From: Thiovibrio sp964588325 | GTDB taxonomy: Bacteria > Desulfobacterota > Desulfobulbia > Desulfobulbales > Desulfurivibrionaceae | Length of the DNA: 64,000 bases | Direction of reading: 5' to 3' | NCBI GenBank assembly: GCA_964588325.1 | Contig: CAZPOR010000005.1 | Span: forward strand, 1 to 64,000 | In this document: positions 36,617-44,698 of the stretch, piece after piece | How the letters are laid out: every line of letters starts with the position of its first letter | How positions within the stretch are numbered: position 1 is the first letter of the stretch | The notes under the pieces: model-generated | Database searches by the model: none | What the model was told of the DNA's origin: nothing | The model's input: only the letters and a program-made list of their open reading frames with translations | Made by a program: the position numbers and the translations under genes

Positions 36617-36966
36617 GACTGGACACTCCTCCTGCTTTCCGGCCGGACAATACTCCCCGGCCGCAGTTGTTTGGCAATGGCCAGTTCGATGGCCTGTGGC
36701 GCGGGACCAATAACCCTGTCAATCACCTCTATTTTTTTCCAAACCAGATACTGGAAATGCGCCTCCTCAATGCCGCCGCAGATCACCAGGGAGGCCTCTT
36801 CCTTGATGATCAGGCTGCACAGCGCATCGCTCCCCGGCCCGGGAAGCAGCACCATGCGCGGCTCCCCGGCAATCTTTCCCCGGACGATGTTGGCGATGAG
36901 AATCTCGGTGGCCAGGTCGAAACGCGGTGCGATATCGTTATTCTGCAAGGTTGCCAGGATCTTCAT
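36613..36966 (-). CDS. NifX/NafY-like dinitrogenase-cofactor domain protein
   Basis: The 117-residue protein starts MKILATLQNNDIAPRFDLATEILIANI and continues GPGSDALCSLIIKEEASLVICGGIEEAHFQYLVWKKIEVIDRVIGP. This is the small dinitrogenase iron-molybdenum cofactor-binding (NifX/NafY/NifB C-terminal) fold. There are no nif structural genes in the window. In sulfate-reducing bacteria such domains often stand alone in signalling or metal clusters. Here it sits between a sigma-54 activator (6-base gap) and a kinase (4-base overlap), so a regulatory or ligand-binding role seems likelier than cofactor assembly. Confidence 0.78.
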   Translation of the reverse strand: MKILATLQNNDIAPRFDLATEILIANIVRGKIAGEPRMVLLPGPGSDALCSLIIKEEASLVICGGIEEAHFQYLVWKKIEVIDRVIGPAPQAIELAIAKQLRPGSIVRPESRRSVQS

Positions 36967-36972
36967 GCTGTT

Positions 36973-38382
36973 TTATCCAAGGTCGTATTCTCGCATCTTC
37001 CGCCACAAGGTGGTGCGTCCCCAGCCAAGCGCCTTAGCCGCACCGGTGCGGCTGCCGCCGGTCTGCATGAGCGCGGTGAGGATTTTCCTTTTTTCAATGG
37101 CGCTCCAGCTCGACGCGTTATCCGGAAGCTCCTCCTCCATCCCTCGGGAACCCTTGTCGCCTGATAACGGGGAGCCGGGCGCAATCGCTTCGGCCGCCGC
37201 CCTGGGCGGTTTGCCCGCGTCGGCAAGCACATAGGGAGGAAGATGCTCGATCTCGATAACCTCGCCCCGGCAAATATTGACTCCGTACTCAATGATATTG
37301 CGCAGCTCGCGGACATTGCCCGGATACCGATAGCCGCCCAGCAGCCGCAAGGCCTGGACGGAGAGCTTTTTCACGTTTTTCTTGAAGCTGGCGGCAAACA
37401 TCTGGAGGAAGTGGTCGATGAGCAACCGCACATCCCCATCCCGTTCGCGCAAGGGCGGCAGGTGTACCCGCAGGACATTGAGGCGGAAAAAAAGATCTTC
37501 CCTGAACCCGCCCTCCTGCACCAACTGTTTCAAATCGCGGTGGGTGCCGGTGATCAGCCGCACATCGACCCGGACCTTTTTCTGGCTGCCCAGGGGGAAG
37601 AATTCCCGGTCGTCCAGCACGGTGAGCAGTTTTACCTGGAGCGGCAGGGGCAAATCGCCTATTTCGGTAAGATAGATGGTGCCGCCCTGGGCAAGCTGAA
37701 ACATGCCGTGCTTGTCGGCGTGCGCTCCGGTAAACGCCCCCCGCACATGGCCGAAAAGCTCCGATTCGAGCAGACTTTCCGGCAGCGCCCCGCAGTTCAC
37801 CTTAATGAAGGGATACTTGCTCCGGCGAGAAGCCAGATGGACGGCCTCGGCCAGAATGTCCTTGCCGGTCCCGGTCTCGCCGGTGATCAACACCGAGGAA
37901 TCGGTATGGGCGAGAACCGGCAGGAGTTCAAAGATCTCCTGCATCTTGGGGCTATGCCCCAGCAGCCCCTTGGCCGTCCCCACCTCCTTTTTGCCTCCTG
38001 CCTTCTGACAGTCGGCGATGTCTTCAAGGACCAGAACCAACGCCTGCCCATTGCCTCCGGGCTCCACAACCGGGGTGGCCGTAAAACGCATGCGGATCTT
38101 CTCGCGGTTCAGGCCAAGGATGTCGCCCTCGATGCTGCACGCAACCCCGGAGTCCAGGGCCTGACGAAACACCTGCGCGTTTCTGCCGAAACCGGTGCGC
38201 AGCACATGGTCGCAGTATATGCCGCGAACCTCCGCGCCTGAATAGCCGGTAAGCGCTTCGAGAAAGCGGTTCATCATGATGATCCGGAGATCCTGATCGA
38301 CAAGGGCGATGCCGTGCGGCACCCCATTGAGGATCTCGATGAGATCGGGGCAAAAATTTTCGTTTTCCGGGTTTTCCACCAT
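36973..38382 (-). CDS. Sigma-54-dependent activator: PAS, AAA+, Fis HTH; Walker B altered
   Basis: The 469-residue regulator has a PAS domain (about 15-125), an AAA+ sigma-54 interaction domain (about 140-370) and a C-terminal Fis-type HTH (about 425-469; GGSRTGAAKALGWGRTTLWRKM). Walker A GETGTGKD (168-175), the sigma-54-contacting GAFTGA (215-220) and the arginine-finger region FREDLFFRLNV are present. The Walker B motif, normally LFLDEIG, reads IYLTEIG: the Mg2+/ATP Asp is Thr239, two base changes away from Asp. GAGG before MVENPEN supports the start. It heads the operon with the NifX-like, kinase and receiver genes and faces the sigma-54 promoter at 38755, its obvious target. Confidence 0.9.
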   Translation of the reverse strand: MVENPENENFCPDLIEILNGVPHGIALVDQDLRIIMMNRFLEALTGYSGAEVRGIYCDHVLRTGFGRNAQVFRQALDSGVACSIEGDILGLNREKIRMRFTATPVVEPGGNGQALVLVLEDIADCQKAGGKKEVGTAKGLLGHSPKMQEIFELLPVLAHTDSSVLITGETGTGKDILAEAVHLASRRSKYPFIKVNCGALPESLLESELFGHVRGAFTGAHADKHGMFQLAQGGTIYLTEIGDLPLPLQVKLLTVLDDREFFPLGSQKKVRVDVRLITGTHRDLKQLVQEGGFREDLFFRLNVLRVHLPPLRERDGDVRLLIDHFLQMFAASFKKNVKKLSVQALRLLGGYRYPGNVRELRNIIEYGVNICRGEVIEIEHLPPYVLADAGKPPRAAAEAIAPGSPLSGDKGSRGMEEELPDNASSWSAIEKRKILTALMQTGGSRTGAAKALGWGRTTLWRKMREYDLG

Positions 38383-38754
38383 TGACCTCGAACCATTACG
38401 CCTCTTGCACAAGCCCTGCGCCTTCTCCCCGGAGCCTGCGTTGCATGGCGGAGGAGGCTAGGGCGAGGGAACACCGTGCAACCCGCAAAACTGTTTCATA
38501 TTGTCCCCACATGTTTCAATTACCCCATCGCGGGCCGGAAAGTCAATCATTTTTCGCAACCCAGCGCCCGCCTCGCCTCCTCACACCACACGGGGAGACC
38601 CCGCGCCACCGCCCCATCGTCGCCAGCCCGGCACGATCCGCCACGGCCGTCAAACCGGCCCCATGCGTTCCTTTTTGTTTCATTATGTTCTGCCTGCGTG
38701 TTCCACAGATGTCCGTATTTCCACAACCACCTGTTTTCACTTGCAATAAAACAA
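38383..38754. other. Divergent control region between the two sensory operons
   Basis: This stretch has no convincing gene. It holds two direct TGTTTCA copies (38489-38495 and 38511-38517) about 250 bases upstream of the sigma-54 promoter, and two TTCCACA copies near 38701 and 38719. Either pair could be activator binding sites, but neither is a clear palindrome. Confidence 0.4.
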
Positions 38755-38769
38755 TGGCACGATCCTTGT
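38755..38769 (+). promoter_or_regulatory. Sigma-54 promoter (TGGCACG-N4-TTGT)
   Basis: TGGCACGATCCTTGT matches the -24/-12 consensus TGGCACG-N4-TTGC at all but the last base. GG at 38756-38757 and TTGT at 38766-38769 have the right spacing. It lies about 70 bases before the first gene of the plus-strand operon, and a sigma-54 activator gene is encoded divergently 370 bases away. Confidence 0.8.
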
Positions 38770-38839
38770 ATTATCACAAAGCAACAGCGCCCCTCTGTTC
38801 CGAGGCGCGGAAAACAGCTCAACACTTGCGGAGGTTGCC

Positions 38840-39136
38840 ATGAAAACACTCAACACCTTTCAGAAATGGATGACGGCCATCACTTTTGCCGAGGCAGGAG
38901 AATGGGAAACCGCTCAAAACATGGCGCCGGTTTCCATCCGGAGCAGGGCGATCAACCAATTCCAAAAGATCTTCATGGCCGCCGCCTTTGCCGAAGAAGG
39001 GCTTCATGCCGAGGCCGTTATCTTGGCCGAAAGCCACACGCTCCCGGCGCCGGGCAGTGAGGATTTCCTTCAATCGCTGGGCTTGGGCGGCATCCGCATG
39101 ACCTACGGTGTTTTCGCCACGGAATCGGCTCGATAA
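38840..39136 (+). CDS. Small protein with two FAEAGE-type helical motifs
   Basis: This 98-residue protein is the first gene after the sigma-54 promoter, with GGAGG 7 bases before the ATG. I do not recognise a named family. Residues 10-28 read WMTAITFAEAGEWETAQNM, and 44-64 read IFMAAAFAEEGLHAEAVILAE: two copies of a short helix-turn-helix-like unit. The same unit ends the next two proteins in the operon. The C-terminus (SLGLGGIRMTYGVFATESAR) is unlike either. No signal peptide or membrane segment. It could be an adaptor that docks with the receiver proteins by this motif. Confidence 0.7.
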   Translation: MKTLNTFQKWMTAITFAEAGEWETAQNMAPVSIRSRAINQFQKIFMAAAFAEEGLHAEAVILAESHTLPAPGSEDFLQSLGLGGIRMTYGVFATESAR

Positions 39137-39158
39137 ACCCGGATCCGGGCAGGCGACC

Positions 39159-39662
39159 ATGCAGGCGACCGCGTTCATTGTTTCAAGCGACGCATGCTTT
39201 GCCGAAACAATGCAGGGGCTGTTGCAAGGCTGGGGAATAACGGCGGCATTGTCCGGAGAATCACCGCCCCAGCCCCCTCTCGAAACGGAGATCGTCCTGT
39301 TCGATATCCGGCAGGCAGACAGCGAGGCGCTGCACCCCTTGCTCGCCATCCGGGAGAAAATACCCGAGGCCGAGGTGATCCTCATCAACCGGCCGGACAA
39401 CATCCCGCTGTCCATCGCCGGGATGCAGGCCGGAGCCGCCGATGAACTCATCGCCCCCTTTGACACCTCAGCCCTGAAAAACTCCATCTCCGCCGCCCTT
39501 GGCCGGAGGAAAAAACGGCAGGGAAAAAGATCCCTGCTCAGGCGCTTCGGAGACGCGATGACTGCCGCGACCTTCGCCCAAGCCGGAGAATTTGACACCG
39601 CCCTCTCCCTGCTGGACGGCGATGAGGAGGCGCAACGCCCCTCCGGCCGGAAAAAACCATAG
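39159..39662 (+). CDS. Degenerate receiver with C-terminal FAEAGE-type motif
   Basis: The 167-residue protein has a receiver-like fold at about 1-118 (AFIVSSDACFAETMQGLLQGW; EIVLFDIRQADSEAL; AEVILINRPDN; GAADELIAPFD). The DD acid pocket is replaced by SSDA and the conserved Lys before Pro by Ala, so normal phosphorylation is unlikely although an Asp remains in LFDIR. After a basic linker (GRRKKRQGKRSLLRRF) comes DAMTAATFAQAGEFDTALSLL, the operon's shared motif. Start 39159 is preferred because the frame upstream overlaps the previous gene. It may work as a phosphorylation-independent partner. Confidence 0.7.
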   Translation: MQATAFIVSSDACFAETMQGLLQGWGITAALSGESPPQPPLETEIVLFDIRQADSEALHPLLAIREKIPEAEVILINRPDNIPLSIAGMQAGAADELIAPFDTSALKNSISAALGRRKKRQGKRSLLRRFGDAMTAATFAQAGEFDTALSLLDGDEEAQRPSGRKKP

Positions 39663-39705
39663 GACAGCCCGACACTGCTGCCCGCCAACCGACCTTGAGG
39701 ACATC

Positions 39706-40158
39706 ATGGACGACATCAAAATTCTGTTGGTAGACGACGAGGAAGATTTCATCAGAACCCTGTCGGAGCGCCTTGACCTGCGGGATCTTGGCAGCAAAAC
39801 CGCGCTCAACGGCGAGCAGGCCCTGGGATATGTGGGCGAGAAAGAGCCCGACGTCATGGTCCTCGACCTGAAAATGCCCGGCATCGACGGCATGGAGGTG
39901 TTGCGGCGGGTACGGCAGATCTACCCCAACATCCAGGTCATCATCCAGACCGGACACGGCAACGATCTGGACGAAGCCGAGGCGAGACGGCTCGGGGTGT
40001 TTGACTACTTGAAAAAGCCCGTTGACATCGAGATCCTGGTGGAACGGATCAAGGCCGCCCATCAGGCAAAAAAGAACCTGCTGGACAGCTCCGCCACCGC
40101 GGCCGCCTTTGCCGAAGCGGGGGAATATGAAACCGCCAAAACCATGCTGAAACAGTAA
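39706..40158 (+). CDS. Response regulator receiver with C-terminal FAEAGE-type motif
   Basis: The 150-residue protein has an intact receiver (VDDEED at 9-14, D54 in VMVLDLKMPG, IQTGHG, and FDYLKKPVD). After residue 125 it ends in LLDSSATAAAFAEAGEYETAKTMLKQ, the motif found in the two upstream proteins. There is no DNA-binding domain; a Fis-type HTH protein is encoded 24 bases downstream, as if a normal regulator had been split. GAGG precedes the ATG. The likely phosphodonor is the kinase at 40479. Confidence 0.85.
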   Translation: MDDIKILLVDDEEDFIRTLSERLDLRDLGSKTALNGEQALGYVGEKEPDVMVLDLKMPGIDGMEVLRRVRQIYPNIQVIIQTGHGNDLDEAEARRLGVFDYLKKPVDIEILVERIKAAHQAKKNLLDSSATAAAFAEAGEYETAKTMLKQ

Positions 40159-40182
40159 TCATCCCAGCCAAGGCCGAAAGGA

Positions 40183-40482
40183 ATGCACAAACACCCCTCC
40201 CCCATAAACCGCCACTTCATCGTCAGCGGCGAAGGCATCGAGATCCGTCCCCTGGCCACAGCCTCCGGGGTGCTCGAGGGGTATCCGCCGGAAGGCAGAT
40301 TCCCCACCCTGCTGGAGCTGGAGCAGGAATATGTGCAACGGGTGCTGGCCCATGTGGCGGGCAACAAGTCCCGGGCCGCCCAGGTTCTGGGCATAGACCG
40401 GGTTTCCCTCTGGCGGAAGCTGAAACGGCTGGAAAGCCTCGCCTCTGCCCCCCCGCTTCAGGAATATGCCGACCAGCCATGA
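40183..40482 (+). CDS. Stand-alone Fis-type HTH protein (NtrC output domain)
   Basis: The 99-residue protein is mainly a Fis/NtrC C-terminal DNA-binding domain: LLELEQEYVQRVLAHVAGNKSRAAQVLGIDRVSLWRKLKRL (about 42-84). There is no receiver and no AAA+ domain. The N-terminal 40 residues (FIVSGEGIEIRPLATASGVLEGY) look like the linker that joins the AAA+ and HTH domains in NtrC-type proteins. It may have come from a full activator that lost its motor, and could act as a nucleoid-like DNA-binder or antagonist at the sigma-54 sites. The stop overlaps the kinase start by four bases. Confidence 0.8.
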   Translation: MHKHPSPINRHFIVSGEGIEIRPLATASGVLEGYPPEGRFPTLLELEQEYVQRVLAHVAGNKSRAAQVLGIDRVSLWRKLKRLESLASAPPLQEYADQP

Positions 40483-42158
40483 AAATGTATACCGCCACCA
40501 TCCCCGGCAGCGCCCTCAAGGTCCGCTCGCGTGAGTCCTACTATGCGCGGCAGAAGCGGCTTTTTGTCGTGGTGGTCATTCTGGTGGCCATTATCCCCCT
40601 CCTGTTCATCAGTTGGACCGCCTCCCATTTTTACCAAAAGTCTTGGCTGAACAAAACCACCGTTGAGCTGACCAGCCTGGCCAACAGCCGCAGGGAGATC
40701 ATCGACCTCTTCCTCGACAGTCAGGAAAATATCCTGGCCGGCTACGCGCAACTCTACGACCTTGCCTGGCTGCGCACCCCAGGCAACCTTGAAAAACTTT
40801 TCCAGGCCATGAACCGCCAGGGGGTCATCGTCGATCTCGGCCTCATCGCCCAGGACGGCAGCCATTGCAACTACGTCGGCCCCTTTGCCGAGGATCTCAA
40901 GGACAAGAATTACGCCGAAGCGCGCTGGTTCGCCGAAGTCATGCAGAGCGGCAGATACATCAGCGACGTGTTCACCGGCTACCGGGGGGTGCCGCATTTC
41001 ATCGTGGCGGTGACCGACCCCACCCGCTCCTGGGTTCTGCGGGCCACGATCAATTCCGAGCTGTTCAACGCCCTGCTGGCCAGCGCCGAGGTAGGGCCGG
41101 GCGGGGACGCCTTTATCCTCAACCACAAGGGCGAGCTGCAGACGCCGAGCCGTGTGGGGCTCACCGCCCTTCCCGCCGGGGAAAAAGGGTTGCTGGCCAC
41201 GGGAGGCGACCTGACCATCCACCACTCCCCGGAGGCTCTGTACGCCACCACCGGCATGAAAAACAACGCCTGGACCCTGGTGCTGAAAACAGATATCAGA
41301 ACCTCGCTCGCCGATTTTTACCGGGCCCGGCAGCGCGATCACCTGATCATCGCCTGCGCCGCCCTGCTCATCCTCGGTGTTTCCACCTTCCTGGTCCGCT
41401 CCATGATGAACAAGGTGGAGGACGCGGACCAGCAGCGGATGGTGCTCTACGACCGCATCCGCAATTCGGAAAAAATGGCCCTGGTCGGCAGGATGGCGGC
41501 CAATGTGGCCCATGAAATCAACAACCCCCTGCAGATCATCGGCGACCAGGCCGGCTGGCTGGGCGAGCTTCTGGACGAGGAAGATCCGGCAAACCTGAAA
41601 AACACCGAAGAATACCGGTCCGCCTTTGCCAAAATCAAGGCCCAGGTCACGCGGGCCAGCACCATCACCCACCGGCTTCTGGGTTTTTCCCGCTCCACCG
41701 ATGGGCTGAAAGCGCCGACCAACATCAACACCCTGGTGGAGGAAACCGTCTCTTTCCTGGAAAAGGAGGCGGCCAATCACCGGATCGCCATCCGGCGCAA
41801 CCTCGATCCCGCTCTGCCTGCGATCACCACGGACAGCGCCCAGTTGCAGCAGGTATTTCTCAATATTTTAAACAACGCCTTCGACGCCATTGGCAATGAC
41901 GGCGCGGTCACCATCAGCACCAGCCGCGGCAACGGGCAGCTTGCCGTGGAATTTGCCGACAACGGGCCGGGGTTGTCGGAAGAGGGGTTGAAAAAGGTGT
42001 TCGAGCCGTTCTTTACCACCAAAAAGGCGGGAAGCGGCACCGGCATAGGGCTTGCCATCTCGTACAGCATCGTCGAACGGCTCGGCGGGGGTATCGAGGT
42101 GCGCAACGGCAGGCAGGGCGGCTGCGTTTTCCGCGTCCATTTCCCGCTGCCCGCGTGA
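40479..42158 (+). CDS. dCache sensor histidine kinase
   Basis: The 559-residue membrane kinase has an N-terminal transmembrane helix (about 28-48), a periplasmic double-Cache domain (about 60-275; GSHCNYVGPFAEDLKDKNYAEARWF and VFTGYRGVPHFIVAV), a second helix (about 288-306), HisKA with AANVAHEINNPLQIIGDQAG (H345), and HATPase with ILNNAFDAI, FADNGPGLSEEGL and GIGLAISYSI. All phosphorylation boxes are intact. It is similar in build and motifs to the kinase at 34862, so the two clusters look duplicated. It is flanked by the Fis-type protein and a receiver. Confidence 0.93.
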   Translation: MKMYTATIPGSALKVRSRESYYARQKRLFVVVVILVAIIPLLFISWTASHFYQKSWLNKTTVELTSLANSRREIIDLFLDSQENILAGYAQLYDLAWLRTPGNLEKLFQAMNRQGVIVDLGLIAQDGSHCNYVGPFAEDLKDKNYAEARWFAEVMQSGRYISDVFTGYRGVPHFIVAVTDPTRSWVLRATINSELFNALLASAEVGPGGDAFILNHKGELQTPSRVGLTALPAGEKGLLATGGDLTIHHSPEALYATTGMKNNAWTLVLKTDIRTSLADFYRARQRDHLIIACAALLILGVSTFLVRSMMNKVEDADQQRMVLYDRIRNSEKMALVGRMAANVAHEINNPLQIIGDQAGWLGELLDEEDPANLKNTEEYRSAFAKIKAQVTRASTITHRLLGFSRSTDGLKAPTNINTLVEETVSFLEKEAANHRIAIRRNLDPALPAITTDSAQLQQVFLNILNNAFDAIGNDGAVTISTSRGNGQLAVEFADNGPGLSEEGLKKVFEPFFTTKKAGSGTGIGLAISYSIVERLGGGIEVRNGRQGGCVFRVHFPLPA

Positions 42159-42183
42159 TGCCCAACGAAACAGGAGAACGGAA

Positions 42184-42555
42184 ATGACGGGACTTCCCAT
42201 TCTGGTCGTTGACGATGAAGAGGAATTCGTCTCCACCCTGGTGCAACGTCTGCGCAAGCGGGGCTGGGCCGGAGAAGGGGTGCTGAGCGGCGGCGCGGCC
42301 ATCGCCAGGGTCGCGGCCAGCGACTTTGCCGTGATCCTGCTGGACATGCGCCTCCCGGACATGGATGGCGGCCAGGTTCTCCGGGAAATAAAGAAGATCC
42401 GCCCGGAAAGCCGGGTGGTCATCCTCACCGGCCACGCCTCGGCCAGCGAAGGAGAAGAGGGCATCAAGAACGGGGCCTTTGACTACCTGCTCAAGCCGGT
42501 GGAATTTGAAAGCCTGCTGGAAAAACTTGAGGCGGCCAGAGATCGCAGCCCATAG
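42184..42555 (+). CDS. Stand-alone response regulator receiver
   Basis: The 123-residue receiver has VDDEEEF (9-15), D54 in VILLDMRLPD, the ILTGHAS switch and FDYLLKPVEF. No output domain. GGAG before the ATG and a 25-base gap from the kinase indicate co-transcription; the two probably form a cognate pair. Downstream lies the TauE/SafE exporter, suggesting the relay influences transport directly or through another component. Confidence 0.92.
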   Translation: MTGLPILVVDDEEEFVSTLVQRLRKRGWAGEGVLSGGAAIARVAASDFAVILLDMRLPDMDGGQVLREIKKIRPESRVVILTGHASASEGEEGIKNGAFDYLLKPVEFESLLEKLEAARDRSP

Positions 42556-42624
42556 AACACTCACGAACACCGCAACCAAGGGGAACCGAGGTATTTTATT
42601 ATTCAACAAGGGAGGAGTACAATT

Positions 42625-43938
42625 ATGAAGTTCTTCAGGCAATTGCACCATTTCATGATGGCGGGCGCCCGCGCCCACGCGAAATGGGAAATGGACATCT
42701 CAAACACCATCCTGCGAGACCGCAGGCGGCTGATCATCCTCGGCCTGCTGCTTATCCCCATCCTCATCGGCGGCATAGCCTTTGCCGACGAGGTCGTGGG
42801 CAAGCTCCCCGGCATGATCGGCGGCAAAACCGCCTACGCCCCGGCCTTCTACACCCCCACCATCTTCTTTGCCTCCATCGGCGTCGGCATCGTCGCCGGC
42901 CTGATCACCGGCTGTATCGGCGCGGGCGGCGGCTTCATCATCGCCCCGGCTCTGATGAGCGCCGGGGTCAAGGGCATCCTCGCCGTGGGCACCGACCTGT
43001 TCCACATCTTTGCCAAGGCCATCATGGGCAGCGTTCTGCACCGCAAGCTGGGCAATGTCTCCGTGGCCCTGGCCGTGGTGTTCCTGATCGGCTCCATCGG
43101 CGGCGCCACCCTGGGCGGCTGGGTCAACCGCACCCTGTACGAGATGAACCCGGTGCTGAGCGATGCCTTCATCACCACCATCTATGTGCTGATGCTGGGT
43201 TTTCTCTGCTCCTACGCGCTGATGGATTTTTTCCGCCAGACCCGCAAAACCAAGCCCGCCAAGACCACTTCCGCCTCCAGTGCGGCAAGCGCTTCGGGCA
43301 TGACCAATCTGGCGCAAAAACTCCAGGGGGTCAACCTGCCTCCCATGATCCAGTTCGACGAGGGCGTTACTCCGGGGGGCCGCAAGATCTCCTGGCTCTT
43401 CCTGGTGCTCAGCGGTTTCATCGTCGGGTTGGCCGCGGCCATCATGGGCGTGGGCGGCGGCTTTTTGACCTTCCCGATCTTCGTCTATGTGCTGGGCGTC
43501 TCCTCGGCCACCACCGTGGGCACCGACATCTTCCAGATCATCTTCACCGCGGGCTATGCGGGCTTGAGCCAGTACGCGGTCTACGGCTTCATCTTCTACA
43601 CCCTGGCCATGGGCATGCTCCTGGGCTCCCTGGTCGGCATCCAGATCGGCTCCCTGATCACCAAGGTGGTCAGCGGCGCGACCATCTGCGGGCTTTACGC
43701 CGTCGCCACCTCGGCCGGTTTTGTCAACCGGGCCTTTGCCCTGCCTTCGAAGCTGGCCAGCATGGAGATGATCCCCATGTCCACGGCGACCGGCAAGCTC
43801 CTGGAAACCGTGGGCACCTACATATTTTTTGTGGTGCTGGGCGCCTTCGCCCTCTGGGTTTTCTACATCTTTTTCACCAATATCAAGACCCTCAAGGGAG
43901 AGGGTGACGCACATGCCAGCAAGGAGGCTCATGTATGA
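42625..43938 (+). CDS. TauE/SafE family anion exporter, long form
   Basis: The 437-residue membrane protein has the two-repeat TauE/SafE layout: helix groups at about 35-205 and 260-425, with GLITGCIGAGGGFIIAPALMSAG in the first half and GLAAAIMGVGGGFLTFPIFVYVLG in the second. Family members export sulfite, sulfoacetate or other sulfonates and organic anions. A 50-residue loop (KTKPAKTTSASSAASASG...) joins the halves, and the N-terminus has a 30-residue cytoplasmic lead. GGGAGGAG precedes the ATG. In a sulfur-metabolising anaerobe, sulfite or another sulfur oxyanion is a reasonable substrate guess, but that is inference. It is coupled to the next gene by ATGA. Confidence 0.87.
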   Translation: MKFFRQLHHFMMAGARAHAKWEMDISNTILRDRRRLIILGLLLIPILIGGIAFADEVVGKLPGMIGGKTAYAPAFYTPTIFFASIGVGIVAGLITGCIGAGGGFIIAPALMSAGVKGILAVGTDLFHIFAKAIMGSVLHRKLGNVSVALAVVFLIGSIGGATLGGWVNRTLYEMNPVLSDAFITTIYVLMLGFLCSYALMDFFRQTRKTKPAKTTSASSAASASGMTNLAQKLQGVNLPPMIQFDEGVTPGGRKISWLFLVLSGFIVGLAAAIMGVGGGFLTFPIFVYVLGVSSATTVGTDIFQIIFTAGYAGLSQYAVYGFIFYTLAMGMLLGSLVGIQIGSLITKVVSGATICGLYAVATSAGFVNRAFALPSKLASMEMIPMSTATGKLLETVGTYIFFVVLGAFALWVFYIFFTNIKTLKGEGDAHASKEAHV

Positions 43939-44633
43939 TTGCCAATAAAAAAGAATTCGGCGGCGGCCTGGTGATGATGGTCGGTTTCTGGATCGTTTTC
44001 GCGCTTCTGCTTTCACCGCTGTACCCCGGCGAAGGCAAGAAGGTGAACATGTTGGATTACATGGACAACATGTACAACTCCATTTCCAAGAAATCGTCGT
44101 ACTACATTCCCGCCGCCAGGGAAAAGGCCGAAGCCTACAAGGGGGACATTATTACCCTGAACATTAAAACCGGCGAGGGTCTTTCCGCCCAGCGGCTGAC
44201 CACCATCCTGCAGCACGCCGGAGCAACGGTGCAGACCGGCGAACAGGAGATCACGGTCAGCGGCGATCTCGGCGGGATTCTCACCGCGGTGCTCGCGGAC
44301 GCGGACGCCATGTTCGCCAATGACGGCCAGACGGTGAGCGCCAAATACGGGGCAAACGAAAAACAGGTCATGTTTGATTGGTACAACGCACTGAAATCCA
44401 TGGAAAAAAGCCTGACCAAGCAGGAAAAATTCAAAGAATCAAAGATGCTCTATCAGGTGCGGACCAAAACCGTTGAGCCGGCTTACAACTACTACGGAAT
44501 CGAGGCGCAAAGCATCAAGGACAAGGCGGTGCTGGTGATCTTTTCCCTGGTTGGCTATGTGATCTACACCATGTGGTTCGGGTTTGCCATCCTCTTCATG
44601 TTTGAAGGATGGGGGCTCAAGCTTGAGCATTAA
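43935..44633 (+). CDS. Membrane protein partner of the TauE/SafE exporter, unknown
   Basis: The 232-residue protein has one membrane helix at each end (about 9-28 and 198-222) and a 165-residue soluble domain between (SSYYIPAAREKAEAYKGDIITLNI; GLSAQRLTTILQHAGATVQTGEQEITVSGDLGGIL). I do not recognise the family. The central part may lie outside the membrane. It is coupled (ATGA) to the TauE/SafE gene, so it is probably a subunit or regulator of that exporter. Confidence 0.72.
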   Translation: MIANKKEFGGGLVMMVGFWIVFALLLSPLYPGEGKKVNMLDYMDNMYNSISKKSSYYIPAAREKAEAYKGDIITLNIKTGEGLSAQRLTTILQHAGATVQTGEQEITVSGDLGGILTAVLADADAMFANDGQTVSAKYGANEKQVMFDWYNALKSMEKSLTKQEKFKESKMLYQVRTKTVEPAYNYYGIEAQSIKDKAVLVIFSLVGYVIYTMWFGFAILFMFEGWGLKLEH

Positions 44634-44655
44634 CAGAACCCCCTGTTGATTTGTC

Positions 44656-44691
44656 CGCGTGTCCCGGAAGGTTAGCCTCCCGGGACACGCG
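44656..44691. repeat. 12-bp perfect hairpin after the exporter operon
   Basis: CGCGTGTCCCGG (44656-44667) pairs perfectly with CCGGGACACGCG (44680-44691) around a 12-base loop. No T-run follows on either strand, so it is not an intrinsic terminator, but it could protect the exporter mRNA 3' end. Confidence 0.5.
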
Positions 44692-44698
44692 GGGCTGG

